64,000 bases of DNA from Tunicatimonas pelagia (GCF_030506325.1 NZ_CP120683.1:3237001-3301000); one strand, 5' to 3'; shown: positions 45,649-54,701, numbered from the stretch's first letter. A program made the numbers and translations. The notes: generated from the sequence alone by a model not told the origin.

Positions 45649-48600
45649 CTAGTTATACTCTTCCGTCAATTCGGTAGCAATTTTGAATGCCATCCGGTTT
45701 AGGGCTCCGGTGAGTGGGTAGAAAAACAGGGTTTCTTCGACATTTACATCTTGGTTACCCGCGAGTTCTTTCATCTTTAGTTGCTGCCCTGACTTCAGAT
45801 ACTCCATCAAGTCTTCTCTCAGCATCATTTGGTAGCTACTTAGGTGCGACGGATTCACTCCGAAATGATGAGCAAAGTTGTATTCTTGATGAATGGTGAA
45901 GAGCAACTGCATAAATTCATTTACCTCACCTAATACCTGCTGCAACGTTTCATCGGTAAGACCCGGGTATTTTACTGACTGTTCAGGAATCATCACTCCT
46001 TCACCTGTACCAAGCAGCACCGTTTTAATCCGATCAATATCTACATCTACATCACTTAGCAGACCACCTTTGCAGGTAATTTCCTTAGGCTCAGGATACT
46101 GTTCTAGTTCGATCGTATCGGCTTCATCTTGATAGACATGTTTGAACACTAGGCGAGTTAATGCGCTCAGACTGCTGAGCCGAGGACTAGGATCAACAAT
46201 ATTTACCACCTTAGAACCCCGACCACTAAATAGAATATGGCGAGGCATTTCCAGCCCCTTCGCTCGCATCAGTTTGGCTAAGTGATAGATAAGCGCGGTG
46301 TAGAAGACGATGAAGACGATTTTGAAATCCTCGTCTTCCTTGAGCATCGCGTGGAATGAAATCGGGATTTGCTGTTCTTTAATGTGTTTGTTCTCTTCCA
46401 GTGAAAAGAAAAAAGCGATAATATCCTGCGAACGTTGCTCTTCTAGAATAGCGTTGTAAACCCGTAGCAGTTCGTTTTGTCGATTTTCCCGCAGTAACCG
46501 ACCTATTTCATCCGCGTATCGACGAATAAAGCCGTTGATAGCCGCCGAACCGTGAAAACTATCACCAAAAATAGCGTTAGCCGCAAAGCGGAAGGAGGTA
46601 AGCACTGTCGGCTGGTTATTCTGAAAAATGACTATATCCGTTGTTCCACCGCCAATATCGATACCTACAGATGGTTTATCGGCTGCACTTTTGCCCAACC
46701 GTTCTTTGTAGAAGTAAAAGGGCGCAATACTTTCCGAAAGTTTCTGGGGATCGCGTTCGGCAGTGATGTAGCGATGGTATAAATCCCGCCAAGTAGCTTC
46801 CAGACTATTACGACGATTGGGTAGCATACTGGATGGATAGAACCAGATCAGTTTAGTCTTTTTCAGATCGCCGTTATTCATCAGTACCTTTGAGCGAATC
46901 AGAAAGAGCAAGTTTTCAAAGAAGGCTTCTACCCGGCGTTTATCTTCCTGGTTACGAGTGTAGTTTGACCACTTCAGGTCAGTAGTCACCCGGGTATTAT
47001 TCTGAACAGGATACTTCTCGTAAACAAACGGAATATTAAAATCCGACAGCACGTAGGTAGATGTATTCAGGTTCAGATTGTGGTTTTCACCAATGACGGT
47101 ACGCTGCGGAAAACGAAACTCAAACTGCTGCCCAATGTAGCGCGGCAGAAATTCCTGCGGAATCAGGTCGCTGATGAGGGTAGCTCCGGTGCCACCAAAA
47201 TCGCGGTTTGCCTGAGCATAAGCCGGATCATGTAGGGTAGCAATCTGCACATCTTCTTCGGTGATGTCGAACGGACGCGGATTACCGTTGCCCACTTTAT
47301 ATTCAATATGGGTGTTGGTGGTCCCAAAGTCAATCGCAAAAGTATAGGTATCGTTACCACCGCTGTAGGCTGGAAATTTGGGAATGACAATTCCTTGAGC
47401 AATACCCGTTTTTAGTTGCATATAATCAAACTCCTGCTGCAACACGTAGTACTGCGTGCTAGCACGATCATCAGCCCGTTTATCGCTGCGCTGCTTTTCG
47501 GCCTGATGGTCGAGAGGCTTCGCTTGGCTCTCGCGATAAAATTGTAAATCGTACTGGTAATGGCGGGTATGCGGACTCACATCCCGGTCAATAAGCTGCA
47601 CCCGATAATGCGTATTTTCCACTTTTTTTCCCGTTTTGATAAACGGATATAACGTTACGCCAAACTGATGTTCTACAATCACACCCTTATTACGACTTTC
47701 GTCGGGCGGTGGTACTTCACCTTCGGTCACTCCTGGAGTATAAATTCGCTCAAAGGTTACAAAACCCTGCTTCACCGGAATGCGTAGGGTTACTCGCACT
47801 CCCCCCGCCGCCAGCGGTTCCATATCAATCGTATTCTTTCCTCCGGCTACTGTTCCCTGCAAATCAGCTAAATCAAAGAACTGAAAATAGACAGGTTTGA
47901 TCGGCAGCACGTAGCCAGCATCCTGCTCCCCTCCAACCCAGTGTCCATCAAAATATTTTCTTCGATTGATTGGATAGACTAGCTTAATCAGATAGGGCTC
48001 TAAAAAATCGCTGACTGTTAGATACGGGTACTGAATAACCTGCCCCGGCAAAGTACGCTGCGCCAGTGTTTCGGCCACATGATAGGGTACGTCCTGATCG
48101 TTATTCCAGGGTTCACTTACGTAAGTATAGGGTTTATTAAACTGGTTTTGCAGTACCAACGGCTTTATGGCTTCCCGGTATTTGTTAGACTGAATGACAA
48201 AATCACTCTGCTCCGCCACTGAGCCTTGTTCTACTTTTTTCTTGCGAAGCGGATAGCCCAATAGTTCTACGGTATCACCCGCACTTCCGGTATCGAGTTC
48301 AGCAAACTGTTCTTCAAAAGAGACTTTATTCTTAAGCTCATTAATTCGTTGGTACAAGTTGGGGTTCTTCCGATCCAGCAATTTTAAGTTCTTCGCCAGA
48401 TATTCTGCTACCTCGGGAAAATAGTTACGAAAAGTACCGCCCGAACCCGACCGGAAAAACTCCAGCAGTCCATAGAAATAAAGCTGAAAGGCTTCACTCC
48501 GCTCGTAAAGAGGAGGGTATGAGCCACTAAATAGTTTATTCTTATCCAGCGGGACGTCTACAAAACTTAAGTCGTTAGGCGAGGCAAAAAATAAAGAGGC

Positions 48601-49083
48601 CGGGGAAGTTCCTCCCACTACCTTATAATCGTAGTAAAAGATATACAGTCGCTTAATCTCATCGAAGTTGTACGTATCTGCATCCTGCTTTAGGTACAAC
48701 TCTAGTACTTCACCCAATCGGCGGTGCGCCTCATTACTGGATTGTAATAGATTCTTTAAATCAGTATCCGGATCCCAGGCCACAATATGTAGTTTTCCTT
48801 TGATGTAATCAGCATTGAACAGCAGTTCAGCTACATCCAGACAGTCGGATACTAGCTTGCGATCCAGCGTCGTTCCTCGCAGTTCTTCATCCTTCACAAT
48901 GTTTCGGAAAGCCGTTCGCACCAGGTCAATCTGAGCAAACGGGCTAGGAATAGAAGTAGGCGGTTGCTCCGTATTTCCGCCTTCGGGATCGCTAATAGCA
49001 TCGATTTGTCGCCGACCGTACGCATCCGCTTTAAACCAGTGTTCGCCGTTGGTCAGGTTATGATAGGTTAGTACTTTGGGCAT
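45649..49083 (-). CDS. Large protein with C-terminal actin/Hsp70-superfamily ATPase domain (1,144 aa)
   Basis: The N-terminal ~570 residues are of unknown type (SIPSPFAQIDLVRTAFRNIV near 46; beta-rich from about 300). The C-terminal half carries actin-fold motifs. TYTFAIDFGTTNTHIEYKVG (about 580-600) is phosphate loop 1, SVGIDIGGGTTDIVIFQNN (about 803-820) is phosphate loop 2, and RHILFSGRGSKVVNIV (about 945-960) fits the adenosine motif. The size and arrangement recall SrfB-like giant actin/Hsp70 relatives, but that is a resemblance only. It probably binds and hydrolyses ATP and may polymerise or act as a scaffold. In the cluster it is followed by the RES-Xre pair and preceded by an oppositely oriented AAA/DUF3226 cassette that separates it from the tubulin-like gene. 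Confidence 0.85.
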   Translation of the reverse strand: MPKVLTYHNLTNGEHWFKADAYGRRQIDAISDPEGGNTEQPPTSIPSPFAQIDLVRTAFRNIVKDEELRGTTLDRKLVSDCLDVAELLFNADYIKGKLHIVAWDPDTDLKNLLQSSNEAHRRLGEVLELYLKQDADTYNFDEIKRLYIFYYDYKVVGGTSPASLFFASPNDLSFVDVPLDKNKLFSGSYPPLYERSEAFQLYFYGLLEFFRSGSGGTFRNYFPEVAEYLAKNLKLLDRKNPNLYQRINELKNKVSFEEQFAELDTGSAGDTVELLGYPLRKKKVEQGSVAEQSDFVIQSNKYREAIKPLVLQNQFNKPYTYVSEPWNNDQDVPYHVAETLAQRTLPGQVIQYPYLTVSDFLEPYLIKLVYPINRRKYFDGHWVGGEQDAGYVLPIKPVYFQFFDLADLQGTVAGGKNTIDMEPLAAGGVRVTLRIPVKQGFVTFERIYTPGVTEGEVPPPDESRNKGVIVEHQFGVTLYPFIKTGKKVENTHYRVQLIDRDVSPHTRHYQYDLQFYRESQAKPLDHQAEKQRSDKRADDRASTQYYVLQQEFDYMQLKTGIAQGIVIPKFPAYSGGNDTYTFAIDFGTTNTHIEYKVGNGNPRPFDITEEDVQIATLHDPAYAQANRDFGGTGATLISDLIPQEFLPRYIGQQFEFRFPQRTVIGENHNLNLNTSTYVLSDFNIPFVYEKYPVQNNTRVTTDLKWSNYTRNQEDKRRVEAFFENLLFLIRSKVLMNNGDLKKTKLIWFYPSSMLPNRRNSLEATWRDLYHRYITAERDPQKLSESIAPFYFYKERLGKSAADKPSVGIDIGGGTTDIVIFQNNQPTVLTSFRFAANAIFGDSFHGSAAINGFIRRYADEIGRLLRENRQNELLRVYNAILEEQRSQDIIAFFFSLEENKHIKEQQIPISFHAMLKEDEDFKIVFIVFYTALIYHLAKLMRAKGLEMPRHILFSGRGSKVVNIVDPSPRLSSLSALTRLVFKHVYQDEADTIELEQYPEPKEITCKGGLLSDVDVDIDRIKTVLLGTGEGVMIPEQSVKYPGLTDETLQQVLGEVNEFMQLLFTIHQEYNFAHHFGVNPSHLSSYQMMLREDLMEYLKSGQQLKMKELAGNQDVNVEETLFFYPLTGALNRMAFKIATELTEEYN

Positions 49084-49147
49084 CTTTTTCCGTATTTCTT
49101 ATTAGCTCTATTTTTCTAACTTGCAATTGATATAAAATATTTGAGTT

Positions 49148-50236
49148 ATGCACTTCACCAAGGCACATATTCAAGGATTTCGTGGCATTTCTGATCTTGA
49201 TATAGATGATTTTAGGAGAATTAACCTTCTTGTTGGCAAAAATAATTCTGGAAAAACATCTATCCTGGAAGCTTTATTTCTGTTAGTTGGTGTTTCTAAT
49301 CCTCAATTGACCGTCAACATCAATCGCTTTCGCGATATTTTAGATGAACCTGATGAAAAAAACTTTAGGCTTCTATTCAAAGATTTGAACTTTGATACAC
49401 TAATAGTCTTAAAAGCATATCTCGACGAAAAAAACCAGGAAAGAACATTACACATTAGACCTCACTACCAAAAGCAGAGCATAGTTGATAAAAATCAATT
49501 AAAGGTTGATTTAAGTGATGCTGGTAATAGTCTTACGTCTTCCTCATTTGCCACTATTGACGGACTAGTTTTAGATTTTGAAATTAAAGAAAAGCATAGT
49601 AAGCGCGAAAATTATTCAGCAGAGATTATATCATTATCTAGAACTACTGAGGTTTTGCAACCTCATGATTATAAAGAGAAGATTAATGCAGTTTTTGTTA
49701 ATCTACGTACTATTTATCAGAACATCGACCAAAAAGTAGATAAACTGATTATTGAAAAACAAGACGAGAATTTGGTATCTGTTTTACAAAAAGTTGACTC
49801 CAAAATAACAGGCATATCGCTCGGTGCTAATGGTATCGTTTATTGCGATATTGGATTAGATAAGCTAGTTCCCATTAATATTATGGGAGACGGAATTAGA
49901 AGAATCCTGTCGATAGTCACGACTATTGCAAGCATAAAGAACGGTATCGTTTTTATAGATGAAATCGAAAATGGCTTTCACTATTCAGTGTTAAAAGTTT
50001 TATGGGGTACTATTCTCGAGGCTTCCAGGCAATATAACGTACAAGTTTTTGCAACTACTCATTCCGAAGAATGTATTGCTGCTCTTAATTCCTCCTACAT
50101 TAGTAACATTGATCTGTTTGAAAGAGACTCCATCCGATTATATAGAGTTGAGAAGGATAGAGATGAACATAGAGCTGTCTCTTATGATCCAGAAGTGTTA
50201 AGTACTTCATTAGAATTGGAACTAGGGGTTAGATAG
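49148..50236 (+). CDS. AAA family ATPase, OLD/RecF-like (AAA15/21 type)
   Basis: This 362-residue ABC-type ATPase has Walker A GKNNSGKTSILEALFLL at residues 30-46, directly after the family opener IQGFRGISDLDIDDF. A low-similarity helical insert lies in the middle. IMGDGIRRILSIVTTIASIK is the signature-helix region, and Walker B is NGIVFIDEIENGFHYS (about 262). VFATTHSEECIAAL near 300 carries the switch His. There is no nuclease domain of its own. A DUF3226 gene follows nine bases later, so the pair resembles split OLD systems such as AbiL and PARIS. The DNA is AT-rich: 19 of 60 bases are G/C in the line at 49,381, against 28 of 60 at 46,201. This supports acquisition by transfer. Confidence 0.88.
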   Translation: MHFTKAHIQGFRGISDLDIDDFRRINLLVGKNNSGKTSILEALFLLVGVSNPQLTVNINRFRDILDEPDEKNFRLLFKDLNFDTLIVLKAYLDEKNQERTLHIRPHYQKQSIVDKNQLKVDLSDAGNSLTSSSFATIDGLVLDFEIKEKHSKRENYSAEIISLSRTTEVLQPHDYKEKINAVFVNLRTIYQNIDQKVDKLIIEKQDENLVSVLQKVDSKITGISLGANGIVYCDIGLDKLVPINIMGDGIRRILSIVTTIASIKNGIVFIDEIENGFHYSVLKVLWGTILEASRQYNVQVFATTHSEECIAALNSSYISNIDLFERDSIRLYRVEKDRDEHRAVSYDPEVLSTSLELELGVR

Positions 50237-50244
50237 TAGCCAAA

Positions 50245-50835
50245 GTGAATATCACGTCTTCAAAATTGATTGCTGTTGAGGGAAGAGATGAAAAAAATTT
50301 CATTGAGGCCTTCTTCAAACATCTTAATATTTCCAATACTCAGGTTTTAGATGTTGCTGGTAAAGATAACTTTAGTCTAATACTACCAGCTATCTCAAAA
50401 ACTCCAGGATTCAATAGTGTAGTTAAATTTGGAATCATCCGAGATGCTGATGATAGTGTGGAAAACGCTTTCAAAAGCATTCTTGGTGCTCTAAATAAAG
50501 CCAGTCTGACTCAGCCTGATTCTTTAAGTACTTTCACAGATTCTACACCATCTGTTGGCGTCTATATCATGCCTGACAATACTCAAAAGGGTATGCTTGA
50601 AGATTTATGCCTCTCCTCGGTTATAGATGAAGATAATGAGAAGTGCTTGAATGAATTTTTCAATTGCGTTGACACCAATAGTATCCGCAATATTTCTAAA
50701 GCTAAAGTTCAAGCTTATTTATCAACCCAACCTGAAGTAGTTTCAAGTGTGGGTCTAGCCGCGAAGAAAGGGTATTGGAACTTTACTAATCCATGTTTTG
50801 ATGACCTAAAGTCATTTCTATTGAACTTTAAATAG
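50245..50835 (+). CDS. DUF3226 (TOPRIM-like) protein, partner of the AAA ATPase
   Basis: This 196-residue protein starts at GTG 50245, eight bases after the stop of the ATPase gene. It has the acidic pattern of TOPRIM-like folds: KLIAVEGRDEKNFIEAFFKH near residue 7 (Glu in VEG), GIIRDADDSVENAFKSI near 68 (D-A-D), and VGVYIMPDNTQKGMLEDLCL near 108. These fit DUF3226. Proteins of this type serve as nuclease or effector partners of OLD/AAA ATPases in abortive-infection modules. Catalytic activity here is inference. It is convergent with the tubulin-like gene, whose stop lies 19 bases away. Confidence 0.82.
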   Translation: MNITSSKLIAVEGRDEKNFIEAFFKHLNISNTQVLDVAGKDNFSLILPAISKTPGFNSVVKFGIIRDADDSVENAFKSILGALNKASLTQPDSLSTFTDSTPSVGVYIMPDNTQKGMLEDLCLSSVIDEDNEKCLNEFFNCVDTNSIRNISKAKVQAYLSTQPEVVSSVGLAAKKGYWNFTNPCFDDLKSFLLNFK

Positions 50836-50854
50836 TATCAACACTCATTCTCGA

Positions 50855-52324
50855 TTAGAAATCAAACTTACGGTTTACCAACGCATTGGTAGCTTTGTAG
50901 AAGATACGCATAAACTTCTGTTCTACGGGGAGGCTACCCACGTTTCGTTCAGCTCGGTTTAGTTCCTCATCGTACAACACATAATTGTCCCGGGCAAACG
51001 GACTCCAGTGGCGCTGAGGTTCAATACCACGCACCGTGTCAAACAGACCTGACGATGTTTTTTCACTTAGCGAAAAGGGGGCAAATGCTCGTTTATTCTG
51101 GCGTAATTCCTTCAACCAAGTGCCAAACTGTTCGTTGAACGGACTGAGGTGATTTTGATAAAACGAGCCGTGCGTAAAGGCTTTGTTAACAGCAGGCTTT
51201 TTACGATTAGTCCAGGGCTGCTTGCCCAAGGTTTGGCTCAGCTTATCGCGCAAGTACAGATAAAAGTACCAGTACTGCGTAAGCGGAGTTTTGATCTGCG
51301 CCTGGGTTTCGTCACCCAGTTGAGTGAAGCTAACCAATTCTTCATCGCGCTTGATACCGAACTCCTTATAAATCGGTTGTACGGCTCGTCCGTTTTCCGA
51401 CCCTAAAGCCGCATCCGGCATATTCATAAAGTCAACCACCGAAAGAGCCGCTGCTACTTCCATAAAGTGGGCATCATTGCGCTGACCGTGTTCGCCCGGG
51501 TCGTTCGGATAGTCTTTAGTACGATCATCGCCCAGATAGTAGAGCGCGTTCACCGAATTGTTACCACTCACATTGGTTTCGTAGTAGGCTAGAGCAGCTT
51601 TAGACTTAGAAATAAACGTTGCTTTATCAATTTTACTGGCCGGATCGGGAGCTACCCCGAAGTAAGGTAGCAGTGTAACCGCTCCCACCTTGGCATTACG
51701 AATCCACTCATGATTCGGCAGAGGAGGTTGAGCATTACGAATATTTTTCAGGATGGTAGGAAAGCCCGCTGCCCCGGTACCGCCAAAAATAGAACTAATG
51801 ATAAAAATCCGGTCGTTCTGCGAGAAGTTGGATGCGAAGTTGACGAACTCGCCGGAGTCTTTAAACTGATTGAGCACTACGCTCCCAATATTGGGATTTC
51901 CCACGAAACCGATGTCCATTTCGGTCGCCAGATTTTTCTCTGAAAACAATAAGCTCACCAACGACTTATTTTTCTTATTCAGGCTGCCGAAGTTGATATA
52001 ATCCTTGAACTGCTCGTTCTGCACGTTTTTCAGCTTAAAAGAGAACGTGCTACCAATACTCTGACTTCCGGTGAGTCTTTGCAAGGTGCTGATATTGGTT
52101 TGGAAAAACCCTTCGTGACCTGGATCACGCTTATCGCGTACTGCTTGGTAATCTTCCAGCAGATTTAGCGTCCGCTTTAAGTCCTGATTGCTCTGGTGCG
52201 GGTCGACAATGATCGGAATCACTTCGGTAGCGTTCATCTTCACGCCTGAAGCCAACAGCATGGTGAGCGATTTGATTACGCGAACGCCAGTACCACCAAT
52301 ACCAAAAATAAAAAGTCGTGCCAT
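50855..52324 (-). CDS. Tubulin-like GTPase (TubZ/FtsZ superfamily, Tubulin_2 type)
   Basis: This 489-residue protein has an N-terminal nucleotide-binding fold typical of tubulin relatives: ARLFIFGIGGTGVRVIKSLT (residues 2-21) and, near residue 175-190, IISSIFGGTGAAGFPTILKN, which contains the tubulin signature G-G-T-G-x-G-like loop with Ala in place of one Gly. A helical C-terminal region follows (HWSPFARDNYVLYDEELNRA). It probably binds GTP and may form filaments or rings. It carries no signal peptide or membrane span. The chromosome already needs FtsZ elsewhere, so this is an accessory tubulin. Its neighbours in the cluster are the actin-like gene and several envelope proteins. Confidence 0.83.
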   Translation of the reverse strand: MARLFIFGIGGTGVRVIKSLTMLLASGVKMNATEVIPIIVDPHQSNQDLKRTLNLLEDYQAVRDKRDPGHEGFFQTNISTLQRLTGSQSIGSTFSFKLKNVQNEQFKDYINFGSLNKKNKSLVSLLFSEKNLATEMDIGFVGNPNIGSVVLNQFKDSGEFVNFASNFSQNDRIFIISSIFGGTGAAGFPTILKNIRNAQPPLPNHEWIRNAKVGAVTLLPYFGVAPDPASKIDKATFISKSKAALAYYETNVSGNNSVNALYYLGDDRTKDYPNDPGEHGQRNDAHFMEVAAALSVVDFMNMPDAALGSENGRAVQPIYKEFGIKRDEELVSFTQLGDETQAQIKTPLTQYWYFYLYLRDKLSQTLGKQPWTNRKKPAVNKAFTHGSFYQNHLSPFNEQFGTWLKELRQNKRAFAPFSLSEKTSSGLFDTVRGIEPQRHWSPFARDNYVLYDEELNRAERNVGSLPVEQKFMRIFYKATNALVNRKFDF

Positions 52325-52413
52325 AGGTTATAAGTTGATAATTGATAGTGAACAATGGAAAGTCTATGCTAAGGTATGCCTGTGGCTAATCCTGACTATC
52401 CATTTAAATCCTA

Positions 52414-52644
52414 TTAATCCTGGTTTAAGTTTTCTATTTCTCGAGTACTTAGCCCGGTATATTGTGCAATTTTTTCGATAGGTTCGCTCGCCTGCTTCAT
52501 TGTTTTGGCTAAAGTGATCATTGCTGACTTTTTCCCTTCTTTTAATCCTTCTTCAAGCCCCTCTTTTCGGGCAGTATCCATTACATTTTTAAAGTCGCGA
52601 TACGACTTTAAGCTATCCTGACTTGCCTCAATTTTATCAGCCAT
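52414..52644 (-). CDS. Rpn/PD-(D/E)XK transposase-family C-terminal fragment (76 aa)
   Basis: The 76 residues (SLKSYRDFKNVMDTARKEGL, GLKEGKKSAMITLAKTMKQA, then IEKIAQYTGLSTREIENL) match the C-terminal tail of Rpn-type recombination-promoting nucleases and PD-(D/E)XK transposase-family proteins: Y-R-D-x-K-N, E-G-x-x-E-G repeats, then a final helix-turn-helix-like pair. The nuclease domain is absent. The start ATG overlaps the stop of the preceding gene (ATGGCTGA), so the fragment may still be translated by coupling. It is probably the remnant of an element that entered the cluster. Confidence 0.6.
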   Translation of the reverse strand: MADKIEASQDSLKSYRDFKNVMDTARKEGLEEGLKEGKKSAMITLAKTMKQASEPIEKIAQYTGLSTREIENLNQD

Positions 52645-53275
52645 CGATTATTTTCTGTAATTGATCCAGCAGCAATTTATCTACTATTGAGATAGTTGTG
52701 TGATCTACAAAAGAATGTTTGAGTAGTATCGTCCTATCCTGCTCATCGCTAAATTCTCCGTCGTTATTTGTATCTTCCCGCACTGTGATTATCAGTTCTT
52801 TCTCTGGGGATAAAAACTCATGGCTTATGTACCGGAACCCTAGCATATCAACTTCGTAAAGCTCGTCATTAGCCAATGAGTAGTAAAACAACTGTGTATT
52901 ATCGTCGTACGAAAGTTTACCATCCTGATTAGTATCCTTTGTCCAGCCCATTAGTATTAAGACAGCCGTACTATCGTAAGCGATAGTTTGGTACTGAAAT
53001 ATATTAATTCTACGGTCAAATATTGGCTTCAAACTTCCCGAAGGGTAATGGTAAACCAAAATATTATTAAAGTTACCTCCTATATTTCCCGCATAACTCT
53101 CAACTGAATGCAGGTATTGCCTTTCAGCTGCAACCTCAGGTTCTTCTAAGCTAAGTTGAGTCACTGGAATAAAGTAATACGATTTTGCTGTATCCAACCA
53201 CTGAATTCCTTCTAAAGAAACTAGCTGTTTTCTAAGACCTTGTTTTGCCAACTCACTTGCTTTATCATTAGGCAA
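52637..53275 (-). CDS. Body of a membrane-anchored protein with Asp-rich calcium-loop-like motifs, separated from its anchor by an in-frame stop
   Basis: The open part starts at TTG 53275 and gives 212 residues; the frame is open 10 codons further up to the in-frame TAG at 53306-53308. It contains two dockerin/EF-hand-like loops, DTNQDGKLSYDD (near 115) and DTNNDGEFSDEQD (near 168), and otherwise alternating strands. The same frame continues upstream beyond the TAG as a short protein with a membrane helix (53306-53410). The two parts read as one gene: MSFIRKYNRIALAVFITMGV... KEL, stop, then GYENYDDNTLLPNDKASELA. The function is unknown. The neighbours suggest an envelope component of the tubulin/actin cluster. 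Confidence 0.7.
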   Translation of the reverse strand: MPNDKASELAKQGLRKQLVSLEGIQWLDTAKSYYFIPVTQLSLEEPEVAAERQYLHSVESYAGNIGGNFNNILVYHYPSGSLKPIFDRRINIFQYQTIAYDSTAVLILMGWTKDTNQDGKLSYDDNTQLFYYSLANDELYEVDMLGFRYISHEFLSPEKELIITVREDTNNDGEFSDEQDRTILLKHSFVDHTTISIVDKLLLDQLQKIIDG

Positions 53276-53305
53276 TAAAGTATTGTCATCATAGTTTTCG
53301 TATCC

Positions 53306-53410
53306 CTAAAGCTCTTTGATGATATTATAGAGAGCATATCCGAATACAATAACTCCCATCGTGATAAATACAGCGAGGGCAATGCGATTATATTTTCGAA
53401 TAAAGCTCAT
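53306..53410 (-). CDS. N-terminal membrane anchor piece of the split gene (34 aa)
   Basis: The ATG at 53410 follows the stop of the upstream membrane gene by one base (TAATATG). It gives MSFIRKYNRIALAVFITMGV and a further 14 residues, a basic start and one membrane helix, ending at TAG 53306-53308. The next codon is in the same frame as the 212-residue body downstream. The piece is therefore best read as the signal anchor of that protein, cut by a nonsense codon. Confidence 0.6.
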   Translation of the reverse strand: MSFIRKYNRIALAVFITMGVIVFGYALYNIIKEL

Positions 53411-53411
53411 A

Positions 53412-53819
53412 TTACTGAGGAATAGGAGTCGTCGAGCTATTAGTGCTCCACCAGCGAATGCCGAACGAAAACAGTAAGCAAAATGCTAGTGCCCATAGAA
53501 AATTCACCAAACTAAAGGTGTAGTACTCTGAGCTGTAAGGATCTTCTTCGTAAAGTACGCTGATTTCGTTATAGCTGATGAAGTAGGCTACCGCAAAGTT
53601 AATTGCTCCAATAATTAACACGTAGATCAGCCAGTGAAACCAGCGGTTGAAACGGGGGTGATTGATGATGTAGTAATAGATTGCTACTAACCCTAGTGCC
53701 GTTAGTAGCAGCGTCCAACCGATGGGAATATACAACTGCTCATTGTACACGTCGTCGGAAAAATTTTCGAGATAAAAGGCTCCCCAGCCTTCGTAAAGAG
53801 GAGCAAAAAAATCGTTCAT
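53412..53819 (-). CDS. Small integral membrane protein of unknown function (135 aa)
   Basis: The protein has three hydrophobic segments: about 30-50 (PIGWTLLLTALGLVAIYYYI), about 62-80 (WLIYVLIIGAINFAVAYFI) and about 106-124 (LVNFLWALAFCLLFSFGIRW). Acidic and aromatic connecting segments follow the pattern FYLENFSDDVYNEQLYIP. No named family is recognised. The stop lies one base before the next gene's ATG, so it is coupled to the split membrane-anchored protein. It is part of the cluster by strand and spacing. Confidence 0.65.
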   Translation of the reverse strand: MNDFFAPLYEGWGAFYLENFSDDVYNEQLYIPIGWTLLLTALGLVAIYYYIINHPRFNRWFHWLIYVLIIGAINFAVAYFISYNEISVLYEEDPYSSEYYTFSLVNFLWALAFCLLFSFGIRWWSTNSSTTPIPQ

Positions 53820-54019
53820 ACACCTGATTATTATTGATTAGAAGTTAGGTATTAGTCTTTAGATACGCTACGCAAGGTTTAAATAATTAACGATACTGAA
53901 GCATATAACACTAGTTCTTTATCGTCAGTACAGGCCAGTCTACTGCGGGATGTCTACAGCGTATTGTATCTTTTCAAGTTATTCATTATATTCATAGAAT
54001 AACCTTGAAAACCCTAAAC

Positions 54020-54223
54020 ATGCGAGTTAAATTGTCACTTCCCGTTTCTACTCTATTAGCAACTGCCGTTTTCGTCTTCAGCTTAATAATCATGCTCGGA
54101 TTATCGTTATCCATTGATCATAGTAAATTTGCAATAAGCCTCGGTGTTCCCACCCTCGGGATATATCTAGTTATATCACTTATAGCCGCCATTCTTGCTT
54201 TCAAATTCTCGCAAAGAAAATAG
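54020..54223 (+). CDS. Small two-span membrane protein (67 aa)
   Basis: The protein has two membrane helices (LLATAVFVFSLIIMLGLSLS and LGIYLVISLIAAILAFKFS) with a short loop DHSKFAISLG and a basic C terminus. The start was set at ATG 54020 (MRVKLSLPVS); a TTG 15 bases upstream is possible. The family is unknown. It is the only plus-strand gene between the DUF3995 gene and the small membrane gene, and reads convergently to the former. Confidence 0.5.
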   Translation: MRVKLSLPVSTLLATAVFVFSLIIMLGLSLSIDHSKFAISLGVPTLGIYLVISLIAAILAFKFSQRK

Positions 54224-54281
54224 TCAAAGTTTTACTCTCATTTCTCTAGGCCGAACAGGGCCAAAATTTTTACAGACTGGT

Positions 54282-54701
54282 CTACATCAGCTGAATAATA
54301 ACCCCCACTGTTCCAATCATCAGACACAAGGGAGAGTAGAACTGAGTATCCCGCTTTCCGAATTCGGTTTGTCTGATTTTTTTAAATAGACCCACGTACT
54401 TAAAATCCCCAATAGCCCGCACGATAAAGATCGCTGGGATAAGCCAACCTCCGTATTTAAGTATCCATTCGGGAATACCCACCTCAACCATCTCCGTTCG
54501 GAGCAAGTAGAATAATGAAAAGACGGTTAATCCCAAGCCAATAACGATACAATCAACTGCTCTCGGATTTAGTACTTTCTCTCCGTGCTCATTGGTAGGC
54601 AATATGCTACTAAAACCCCATTGGTTACCCAACGCCCAGCTAAAATGCAAGAAGGCAAGAGCCGCGAAAATGAGACACAAGATTACCGACAGTATGTTCA
54701 T
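54282..54701 (-). CDS. DUF3995 family membrane protein
   Basis: This 139-residue integral membrane protein has four hydrophobic segments (LSVILCLIFAALAFLHFSWA, CIVIGLGLTVFSLFYLL, YGGWLIPAIFIVRAIGD, YSPLCLMIGTVGVIIQL). The C-terminal pattern RAIGDFKYVGLFKKIRQTEF followed by KRDTQFYSPLCL is characteristic of DUF3995. The function of the family is unknown. It is not obviously linked to the cluster on either side. Confidence 0.75.
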   Translation of the reverse strand: MNILSVILCLIFAALAFLHFSWALGNQWGFSSILPTNEHGEKVLNPRAVDCIVIGLGLTVFSLFYLLRTEMVEVGIPEWILKYGGWLIPAIFIVRAIGDFKYVGLFKKIRQTEFGKRDTQFYSPLCLMIGTVGVIIQLM

